NCBI GenBank assembly: GCA_016713985.1
Contig: JADJOD010000015.1
Span: 115,379-179,378, forward strand
Reading direction: 5' to 3'
DNA length: 64,000 bases
Source of the DNA: Lewinellaceae bacterium
GTDB taxonomy: Bacteria > Bacteroidota > Bacteroidia > Chitinophagales > Saprospiraceae
In this document: in pieces, positions 44,563 through 51,749 of the stretch
Layout of the letters: the number at the start of each line of letters is the position of its first letter
Numbering within the stretch: the first letter of the stretch is position 1
Program-made: the position numbers and the translations under genes
The notes under the pieces: generated by a model
Told to the model about the DNA's origin: nothing
Database searches by the model: none
Seen by the model: the letters and a program-made list of their open reading frames with translations, nothing else

Positions 44563-47241
44563 ATGATTAAATCTTTCACCTTCAGAAGCATCCTGACCAT
44601 GATGCTCCTGGCCGCCGGGTTCCATACGGCAATGGCTCAGGCTTTTTGGACTGAAACCTACTCTAACCAGGCCACCTCCACAGCCAACTGGACGCACAGC
44701 GGCACAAACGGCGGCGCAAAGACCTGGGCCTGGACCAACGTCCTGAATGCCGGCGGGTTCAACCCGGGCAATTTTGGCGCTCCCACCGGCTCTACCGGTT
44801 ATATGTGGTTCGATTCTGACGGGAACCTGGATTTTGCACACGATGTGCGCCTCACAGGCACCGGCGCTGTTGCCAACTGCTCGGGCAAATCGAACGTTCA
44901 CCTGAAGTTTTTTACATACTTCCGCACGATCTCCGGCATCGACGTGGCCCGCGTGGGCATTAGCACCGACGGCATGAACTTCACGTACCACAACGTACCG
45001 CAGTTCGATGCTCTGGTGGCTGAAACCATGAATAACCCGCAGGTATTCCAGGGTTATATCGACCTCGAAATCCCCGAAGCCGACGGACAAGCCCAGGTAT
45101 GGGTGCAGTTTCGCTGGGAAGGCCAGTATGAATATTACTGGAAAGTGGACGACCTCGAAATGTATGAAGAGGCCGCCGCAGTGCCCTGCGATCAAAACCC
45201 GAACAAGATCATTTGTGACAACATAGAAAGTTATACGGTTGGCAACATCAGCGCGCAGTCGCCGCACTGGCGCTCCTGGTCGGGTGTCGACAACGGCGCC
45301 GACGACGCGGAAGTATCGACGGAACAGGCATCCGACGGCACCAAATCCGTTAAAATCAAACCGGACAACGCTCCCGCCGGCGACGACCAGTTGTTGTTGC
45401 TCGGCAACAAAACAACCGGCCGGTACAGCTTGAAATGGATGACTTATGTAGGCGCAGGCAACGGCGCTTATTTTAATATCCAAAACTCAGAAACCGCAGG
45501 CCAGCAGTTCAACGGCGAATTTTACCTCTATCCGAATGCCACCGGCGAAGCCATTGAAGTGGTGAATATGGTCGCAGTGGTGGTTGGTGAATTTACCTAT
45601 CCGCAAGGCGAATGGTTCCCGATTGAAATTGTTTTCGACCTCGATAACAACCTCGCCAAGGCATACGTCAACGGCCAGTTGGCCCGCGGATGGGCATATC
45701 CGGGCAATATCGGCGGCATCGACTTTTATTCCGCTGCTGCTCAGTATACCTTCTATCTTGACCAGGTGGAATACGTCAGCCTGCCGTCCATAACTTACAA
45801 TGTGGACGAATGTGCTGCTGCCGTTGATATCACGCAGTATTTCGGCGGTCTGCCCAATGTAGCGCAAACCACCGGACTTTATGACAATACAAACGCAACG
45901 GTCGGCGCTTTTGATCCCATTGCTCCGGGTTGCTTTATCGACGGCTCGCCGAACAACACGCAGCCCGCGATCGACGGTTCCATGTGGTACACGTTTACGG
46001 GCAATGGCGGCACCTTCCACGTCGAATCCGTTCCCTGCTCCGCTACCGATTACATCGATAACGGCGACACCCAAATGGCGCTTTACACGGGCGATTGCGG
46101 CAGTTTTTCGCAGGAACTCTGCAACGACGACCTCGATTTTGCGGGTGAAGGCGACTATCGCGCGGGTTTTGATTTTGAAACCACTTCCGGCACCACCTAC
46201 TACCTGATGGTGGACGGCTGGAGCGACCTCACTGCCGTTTCGACGGGCCAGTTTTGCATTGAAGTAACCCGCCAGCCGGATGTTACCTGCGCACAAGCTT
46301 CCGCCGGCACGTACACGGTAGGAAACAACTCTTTTGTTTGTGAAGGTTCCGATATTGCCGACCTGCTTGCCGTAAACGGCAGCAGTGTGATCATTCCCAA
46401 CTCCGGCGACATCTTCGGTATGGGCTGGGCAGTAACCACCACCGCAGTGAGCGCAGGGGTATGGCCGCCTTCCCTGGCAGCCAGCAACCAATACATAGGC
46501 GGCACCGGTTTCTTCCAGAACCCGATCGTGATCAGCTTCCCGAATGTGGGTTTGCAACTGACCGATCCCGTTATTCTGTTTTTTACCCCCGTCGTGATCG
46601 GCAACGCTTCTTCTACGGTGGCTCAGCCGTTTATGGAAGACGTGGATACTACCGGAGCGTGTTTTGTAGTGGGTGTTTCCACGCCTGTTATCTACCTGCC
46701 TGTGCTTAACCCACTCACCGGTACCACGACGTTTACGCCGGAAACCGTGCCTCCGGGCGGCAACGGCGCCATCAACCTGACGGTAGGCGGCGGTTTTTAC
46801 GATTTCCTGCAAGACGCGTCGGCTTATACGGTTTCCTGGACGGGCCCGAATGGTTTTACCTCCACCAGTGAAGACCTCACCGGTTTGTCGAGTGGTTCTT
46901 ATACGGGTGTGATCTCCGACATTACCGGATGTACCAACGATATTACCGTCACCGTATCCGTGACGACGCCGACCAAAGACCCCGTATCGGTGAAAAACCT
47001 CAGGGTCAGCCCGAACCCGACGCCGAATTCGGTGCTGCTCAACCTCGAACTGGCTAATGCTGCCGAGGTGCGGGTGGAAGTATTGAATACACTCGGGCAG
47101 TCGCTCGAAAACATCAATGCCGGCAAGGTGAACAACCTGAACCAGTCCCTTGACTTGTCGCGTTATGCCGATGGAACCTATTTCCTCCGCATCACCGTAG
47201 ATGGCGAAACGGCGATCCGCCGCGTTGCACTCCAGCGCTAA
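44563..47241 (+). CDS. Large T9SS-secreted multidomain protein
   Basis: An 892-residue secreted protein. A signal peptide (about residues 1-25, ending HTAMAQ) is followed by a MAM/jellyroll-like domain (residues about 28-205, ending EGQYEYYWKVDDLEMY), a second lectin/glucanase-like jellyroll (DNIESYTVGNISAQ to YTFYLDQVEYV, about 220-405), a pre-peptidase-like beta domain with acidic turns (NDDLDFAGEGDYRAG), a PKD/Ig-like stretch and a C-terminal T9SS sorting domain (LRVSPNPTPNSVLLNLEL to GTYFLRITVDG). No catalytic domain is recognised. It looks like a cell-surface adhesin or glycan-binding protein. It is a single-gene unit with a clear terminator. Confidence 0.85.
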   Translation: MIKSFTFRSILTMMLLAAGFHTAMAQAFWTETYSNQATSTANWTHSGTNGGAKTWAWTNVLNAGGFNPGNFGAPTGSTGYMWFDSDGNLDFAHDVRLTGTGAVANCSGKSNVHLKFFTYFRTISGIDVARVGISTDGMNFTYHNVPQFDALVAETMNNPQVFQGYIDLEIPEADGQAQVWVQFRWEGQYEYYWKVDDLEMYEEAAAVPCDQNPNKIICDNIESYTVGNISAQSPHWRSWSGVDNGADDAEVSTEQASDGTKSVKIKPDNAPAGDDQLLLLGNKTTGRYSLKWMTYVGAGNGAYFNIQNSETAGQQFNGEFYLYPNATGEAIEVVNMVAVVVGEFTYPQGEWFPIEIVFDLDNNLAKAYVNGQLARGWAYPGNIGGIDFYSAAAQYTFYLDQVEYVSLPSITYNVDECAAAVDITQYFGGLPNVAQTTGLYDNTNATVGAFDPIAPGCFIDGSPNNTQPAIDGSMWYTFTGNGGTFHVESVPCSATDYIDNGDTQMALYTGDCGSFSQELCNDDLDFAGEGDYRAGFDFETTSGTTYYLMVDGWSDLTAVSTGQFCIEVTRQPDVTCAQASAGTYTVGNNSFVCEGSDIADLLAVNGSSVIIPNSGDIFGMGWAVTTTAVSAGVWPPSLAASNQYIGGTGFFQNPIVISFPNVGLQLTDPVILFFTPVVIGNASSTVAQPFMEDVDTTGACFVVGVSTPVIYLPVLNPLTGTTTFTPETVPPGGNGAINLTVGGGFYDFLQDASAYTVSWTGPNGFTSTSEDLTGLSSGSYTGVISDITGCTNDITVTVSVTTPTKDPVSVKNLRVSPNPTPNSVLLNLELANAAEVRVEVLNTLGQSLENINAGKVNNLNQSLDLSRYADGTYFLRITVDGETAIRRVALQR

Positions 47242-47269
47242 GCCAACCGCACCATCCATCAATGTATAA

Positions 47270-47306
47270 TGAGCCGCTCCGGAATCGGGGCGGCTCATGT
47301 TTTTTT
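47270..47306 (+). terminator. Terminator of the large T9SS gene
   Basis: Arms 47270-47280 and 47287-47297 (TGAGCCGCTCC with GGGGCGGCTCA, one T-G pair) around GGAATC, then a T run at 47300-47306. Confidence 0.9.
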
Positions 47307-47367
47307 GCAGGGGAAACATTGTTTTCACCACATTTGCAAAACTGAAAACGATAACATCTCCTTTCCC

Positions 47368-48297
47368 ATGTACGAATTGAAAAAAGCCGCCTTTGGCAAA
47401 CACACCCGCTTTACCCTTTATAATCCCTTGAACGGCAATGCATTCAGCGTGGTGCCCGGGCGCGGCGCCAATGTAACCGACCTGCTTTTTTCCGGCGAAA
47501 ACATCCTCGACGGCTATACAACCCCGGAGGAACTGGAAGCCGCCAAATGGGGAAAAAGTGTACTCTTGTTCCCTTTCCCCAACCGGCTCAAAGACGGTCG
47601 TTACAACTGGCTGGGAACGCAGTATGAGTTTCCGCTTAATAATGCAGCCACCGGCAACGCGATACACGGATTTATCCGCGACGAATCGTTCGAGGTCGTG
47701 TACGTTTTTCTGGCTCAGGACGAGGCCAGCATCCTGTGCAGTTATACTTATGGCGGCGAATACCCCTTCTATCCCTTTCCGTTTGTTATTGAAGTCGAAT
47801 TCAGTATACACAACAACGGCACCTTCACCCTCGAAACCGCCTGCCGGAACCTGCACGACCGGCCCATTCCCGTCGGTTTCGGCTGGCATCCCTATTTTCG
47901 GCTGACAGATAAGGCAGATAAACACCGCATGCAGTTGCCGCCCTGCGAAAAAGTAACGATTGATGAACGAATGATTCCCACGGGGGAACGCCAGGTTTAT
48001 GGCGATTTCCGGAAAAAAAGAACCGTAGAGGATACTTTTTTAGACAACTGTTTTTGCAGCCTGAATGCCGGCGGTTCCTATCGGATGATCCTGGAAGGCG
48101 CGGGGCGCAGCCTTGCCGTACAAGCGAGCAGCCGTCAGTTTCCGTTTTTTCAGGTATTTACGCCGCCACACCGCGAAAGTATCGCCCTCGAACCCATGTC
48201 GTGTAATGTAGATGCCTTCAACAACGGAGAAGGACTGGTCGCCCTCGGGCCCGGCAAAGAATGGAAAGCCAAAATCAACATCAAACTTTTGTCCTGA
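47368..48297 (+). CDS. Aldose 1-epimerase family protein
   Basis: A 309-residue protein with the galactose mutarotase beta-sandwich. Family marks are GRGANVTDLLF, FPFPNRLKDGRYNWLG, the catalytic-site His in AIHGFIRDE, VGFGWHPYFRL and the late Glu/Pro-containing SIALEPMSCNVDAF. It interconverts the alpha and beta anomers of aldoses or of hexose phosphates in the cytoplasm. The ATG at 47368 was taken because upstream codons overlap the terminator of the previous gene. It is followed closely by two small membrane-protein genes that may share its transcript. Confidence 0.88.
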   Translation: MYELKKAAFGKHTRFTLYNPLNGNAFSVVPGRGANVTDLLFSGENILDGYTTPEELEAAKWGKSVLLFPFPNRLKDGRYNWLGTQYEFPLNNAATGNAIHGFIRDESFEVVYVFLAQDEASILCSYTYGGEYPFYPFPFVIEVEFSIHNNGTFTLETACRNLHDRPIPVGFGWHPYFRLTDKADKHRMQLPPCEKVTIDERMIPTGERQVYGDFRKKRTVEDTFLDNCFCSLNAGGSYRMILEGAGRSLAVQASSRQFPFFQVFTPPHRESIALEPMSCNVDAFNNGEGLVALGPGKEWKAKINIKLLS

Positions 48298-48334
48298 AAC
48301 CGTTTAACTGCCACATTCTCAGCCTTTTCCCGCC

Positions 48335-48778
48335 ATGGAACTCACCATTCAGACACCCGCTTTGCTGTTTCCGGCCGTATCGTTGTTGCTCATCGCGTAT
48401 ACGAACAAGTTTTTGGCCATTGCCAACCTCATCCGGAAACTGTATTCCGATTACGAGAAAAAACAACTGCCCATCCTCATCAATCAGATACACAGCCTGC
48501 GCCGCCGCCTGATGCTGATCCGCTGGATGCAGGTGTTTGGTGTGGCAAGTATTCTTTTGTGTGTGGTGACCATGATCCTGATCTACGGAGGCTGGCAGAT
48601 ATGGGCTAAAATCCTTTTTGCACTCAGCCTGTTACTCATGATCATATCCTTGATTATCAGCCTGATAGAGTTGTTTTTGTCCGCCGGCGCACTTCGTATG
48701 TTATTGATCGATCTCGAAAAAAGGAGAAGAAGTAAGGTGGTAATGCGCCGGCGCTGCGCGGCATGGTCATATATTTGA
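48335..48778 (+). CDS. DUF2721 family membrane protein
   Basis: A 147-residue protein with three hydrophobic helices. The first (PALLFPAVSLLLIAYTNKFLA) carries the signature of DUF2721, a family of unknown function; the following loop is charged and helical (LIRKLYSDYEKKQL), and two further helices (VFGVASILLCVVTMILIYG and LFALSLLLMIISLIISLIE) complete it. Starts 38 bases after the epimerase gene and ends nine bases before the next gene, so an operon is likely. Confidence 0.85.
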   Translation: MELTIQTPALLFPAVSLLLIAYTNKFLAIANLIRKLYSDYEKKQLPILINQIHSLRRRLMLIRWMQVFGVASILLCVVTMILIYGGWQIWAKILFALSLLLMIISLIISLIELFLSAGALRMLLIDLEKRRRSKVVMRRRCAAWSYI

Positions 48779-48786
48779 CAAAAATT

Positions 48787-49436
48787 ATGTCGTATATGGC
48801 TACGGATTCCTCCTTCCCGCACCTGAAAAAAGAACTGGCCAACAGCATCTCGCACGGATTCGGGATCTTGTTCGGTATCGTTTGTATCCCTATTCTGATC
48901 GCTGCCGCAACACGCAGCGGAAATACGGCAGCTGTAGCGGGGACGGGCATTTACGGTTTTAGTTTCCTGATGGTCTACACTTTTTCCACACTTTATCACG
49001 GGTTTCAGCAGCCGGAAGTGAAGCGGGTGATGAAGATCATCGATCACATCAGCATCTATTTTCTGATAGCGGGCAGTTATACGCCGTTTGTGCTGCTGTT
49101 TGTATACAACACCACGGGAATGGTTTTGCTGTCCTTGTTGTGGGGGCTTACCGCCATCGGCGTTTTTATAAAAATCTACCACACCGGCAGGTATGAAAAA
49201 TTGTCGACGGCCGTCTACGTACTCATGGGATGGATGCTGCTGCCGGTGGCCAATACCTTTTCGCCCAACTGAGCAAACCGGTTATTGTACTCATTATGGC
49301 GGGCGGCGTACTGTATTCCATCGGGGTTGTTTTTTACCTGTGGCGCAGATTTTATTACCATCACGTGGTATGGCATCTCTTCGTTTTGGCCGCCAGCATT
49401 TGCCATTATGCGGCTATTTTGATCGCAGTTTCATAG
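48787..49436 (+). CDS. Hemolysin III (YqfA/PAQR) family membrane protein, frameshifted
   Basis: Together the two frames give a protein of about 216 residues with seven membrane helices, in the bacterial hemolysin III/PAQR family. Marks are ELANSISHGFGILFG (first His), FSTLYHGFQQPEVKRVMKIID, HISIYFLIAGSYTPF and the final HVVWHLFVLAASICHY, whose histidines form the metal site. The frame is lost at TTTT near 49259; five T would give ANTFFAQLSKPVIVL. Despite the name, most members are not shown to be cytolysins; the relatives are lipid hydrolases or osmolyte-linked membrane proteins. Confidence 0.88.
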
Positions 49437-49484
49437 AAATGAAGCATTTTTTGGGGTGTATTTGGCTAAGTAAAAAACCTGTTG

Positions 49485-49492
49485 TATCTTTG
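49485..49492 (+). promoter_or_regulatory. Promoter of the rimP-nusA-infB operon
   Basis: TATCTTTG fits TAnnTTTG and TTTG at 49461-49464 is a good -33 element with a 20-base spacer. Transcription would start near 49499, giving a leader of about 110 bases that contains the hairpin at 49518. Confidence 0.7.
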
Positions 49493-49517
49493 CGCCATAC
49501 TTTTGATGATTATCACG

Positions 49518-49543
49518 AGAGGGAACCGGCGGTTCCCTCTTTT
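49518..49543 (+). promoter_or_regulatory. Leader hairpin, possible attenuator
   Basis: AGAGGGAACC (49518-49527) and GGTTCCCTCT (49531-49540) pair perfectly around GGC and are followed by three more T. It lies about 20 bases into the predicted rimP transcript, so it could end transcription early or protect the 5' end. Confidence 0.65.
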
Positions 49544-49611
49544 GTTTATACGCCACGCACCGGGGCGAATCCCGGATTTTACTTCCGGATTTATTCCGGG
49601 TACTTCTGACC

Positions 49612-50090
49612 ATGGAATTAACCGAACGAATCGCCCAACTTCTGAGGAAAAATACACAACCGACGAGGTATTCGCCGATTGTTTTACGGTCGACATTGAA
49701 TTAAAACCCGGCCAGAAACTCTACGTATTTGCCGACAGTGACTCCGGGATGACCTTCGAAAAGTGCCAAAAACTCAGCCGGTACTTAGAAAGCCACCTCG
49801 ATACCAAGGGCTGGCTCGGAGAAAAATACCTGCTCGAAGTCAGCAGCCCCGGTATCGGCCGACCGTTCAAATTCCTGCGCCAGTATCGCAACAACCTCGG
49901 CCGGAACGTGGAAGTGACCCTCCAGGACAAAACGCGCCAGACCGGACTGCTCAAAACAGTCGATGAAACACAAATCGTCATCAGCCATAAAGTGATCGAG
50001 CGGGAAGGCAAAAAGAAAAAGGAAGTGGAGCTGGAAACGGCTATTCCTTTTGATCAGATCGAAAAAACGGTCGTAAAAATCGCTTTTTAA
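49612..50090 (+). CDS. rimP: Ribosome maturation factor RimP, frameshifted near the start
   Basis: A protein of about 158 residues needed for maturation of the 30S subunit. From ATG 49612 the first frame reads MELTERIAQLL and then leaves; the second carries EEKYTTDEVFADCFTVDIEL, LSRYLESHLD, the family motif YLLEVSSPGIGRPFKFLRQY and a C-terminal SH3-like part (GLLKTVDETQIVISH). One G is missing near 49640: CTGGAGGAA in place of CTGAGGAA restores LLEEKYTTDEV. It is the first gene of the conserved rimP-nusA-infB cluster. Because the gene is otherwise perfect, an error in the sequence is the simplest view. Confidence 0.92.
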
Positions 50091-50220
50091 GAACCGTATC
50101 TATCATCCCGACCCTAAAATTAAAACCAAAACACCCAAACACCAAAACACTTCAACACCAAGACACTCAAACACTTACCCCCCCCAACCTTGAATCTTTT
50201 TTAGCAATAAACAATCAGCA

Positions 50221-51465
50221 ATGGTTAATTTAGTAGATGTTTTCTCCGATTTTAAAACCGGGAAAAATATAGATCGCCCTACGATGGTGCGCGTGTTGGA
50301 AGACGTTTTCCGCACTTTGATCAAAAAAAAGTACGGCACCGACGATAATTTTGACGTCATCGTCAACACCACCACGGGTGACCTGGAAATCTGGCGGGTA
50401 CGCGAGGTCGTGCCCGACGGCGAGGTGACCGACGAACGCGCCCAGGTAAGCGAAACCGAAGCGCATTTTATTGATGAAGGCCTCGACGTCGGCGACGAAT
50501 GTTACGAACAACTCGTGATCGACGATTTCGGGCGCCGCGCCATCATGGCTGCCCGGCAAACACTCGTCTCGCGGATCATGGAACTCGAAAAAGACGAGAT
50601 CTACCGCAAATATTCCGAACGGGTGGGCGATGTGGTCACCGGCGAGGTCAACCAGATCATGAAAAAAGAGATCCTGGTGCTGGACGACGAAACGGGCCAC
50701 GAAATCACCCTGCCGCGTACGGAAATGATCAAAGGTGATTATTACCGGAAAGGCGACGTGGTGAAAGGCATCATCAAAAAAGTGGAAATGAACAACAATA
50801 CGCCGTTTGTGATGCTCAGCCGCACCGATTCGGCCTTCCTGTCGAAATTACTCGAAGCGGAAGTGCCTGAAATTGAAGACGGTGTGATCGAGATCAAAAA
50901 CGTCGTGCGCCTACCCGGCGAACGCGCCAAGGTGGCCGTGGAAAGCCACGACGAACGTATCGACCCCGTCGGCGCCTGCGTGGGCATGAAGGGCAGCCGT
51001 ATCCACGGCATCGTCCGCGAACTGCGCAACGAAAACATCGACATCATCAACTATACCACCAACATCCCGCTGTTTATCCAGCGCAGCCTGACACCCGCCA
51101 AAATCAGCAATATCGAACTCGACCACGAGCGCAAACGCGCCGCCGTTTACCTCGATGCCGACCAGGTGAGCCTCGCCATCGGCAAGGCGGGCAGCAACAT
51201 CAAATTAGCCACCAAACTGACCGGTTTTGAAATCGACGTGTACCGCAACCAGGCCGAATACGAAATTGACGACGTAGACCTGGAAGAATTCAGCGATGCT
51301 ATGGAACCCTGGGTCATCGAAGCGTTTAAAAACATCGGCTGCGATACCGCGCGACAGGTACTCGAACTCAGCGCCGAGGAATTGATCCGACGCACCGACC
51401 TCGAAGAAGAGACCGTCCGCGACGTGCTTCGCATCCTCGCCGAAGAGTTTGAAGAGGAAAAATAA
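50221..51465 (+). CDS. nusA: Transcription termination/antitermination factor NusA
   Basis: A 414-residue factor that binds RNA polymerase and nascent RNA, modulating pausing, termination and antitermination. Domains in order: N-terminal RNAP-binding domain (residues 1 to about 130), S1 (VGDVVTGEVNQIMKKEILV), two KH domains (DPVGACVGMKGSRIHGIVRE and VSLAIGKAGSNIKLATKL) and a C-terminal helical segment ending LAEEFEEEK. The usual acidic repeat region of E. coli NusA is shortened, as is normal in Bacteroidota. The 130-base gap after rimP is low-complexity, rich in AACACCAAAAC-type repeats. A terminator and a new promoter separate it from infB. Confidence 0.96.
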   Translation: MVNLVDVFSDFKTGKNIDRPTMVRVLEDVFRTLIKKKYGTDDNFDVIVNTTTGDLEIWRVREVVPDGEVTDERAQVSETEAHFIDEGLDVGDECYEQLVIDDFGRRAIMAARQTLVSRIMELEKDEIYRKYSERVGDVVTGEVNQIMKKEILVLDDETGHEITLPRTEMIKGDYYRKGDVVKGIIKKVEMNNNTPFVMLSRTDSAFLSKLLEAEVPEIEDGVIEIKNVVRLPGERAKVAVESHDERIDPVGACVGMKGSRIHGIVRELRNENIDIINYTTNIPLFIQRSLTPAKISNIELDHERKRAAVYLDADQVSLAIGKAGSNIKLATKLTGFEIDVYRNQAEYEIDDVDLEEFSDAMEPWVIEAFKNIGCDTARQVLELSAEELIRRTDLEEETVRDVLRILAEEFEEEK

Positions 51466-51490
51466 CCGCTGTTCAAAATATATTCAACAC

Positions 51491-51528
51491 TGGTGGGGCA
51501 ATCTCTATGGTTTTCCCCACCATTTTTT
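51491..51528 (+). terminator. Terminator between nusA and infB
   Basis: TGGTGGGG (51491-51498) pairs with CCCCACCA (51515-51522) and is followed by six T. It lies about 25 bases after nusA and before an internal promoter, so infB can be expressed separately. Confidence 0.8.
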
Positions 51529-51532
51529 ATTG

Positions 51533-51540
51533 TACCTTTG
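51533..51540 (+). promoter_or_regulatory. Internal promoter for infB
   Basis: TACCTTTG fits TAnnTTTG and directly follows the terminator T run. Transcription would start near 51547 and leave a leader of about 200 bases before infB. Confidence 0.6.
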
Positions 51541-51749
51541 CAGCGCCTTTGGCATTTTTGACTCAAATGATTGTTCAACCATAAATTCAAGCGCCTTCTA
51601 AACGGTAGTATTTTGCGGGAAACCCGCTGTTTTCAACAAAAAAATTCAACATTTTTTGAGTAATTGAAGGATTTCCCGAAAAAATTCGGGCGGCGGCTCC
51701 AGCCCGTTTGTTTTGATTGCTCGCTCATTAAAGCAGGAAAAACCACTGC

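Noticed and set aside
45487..47925. 812-residue open frame on the minus strand
   Set aside because: It is antisense to the T9SS gene and the epimerase gene, crosses their terminator and resembles no protein.
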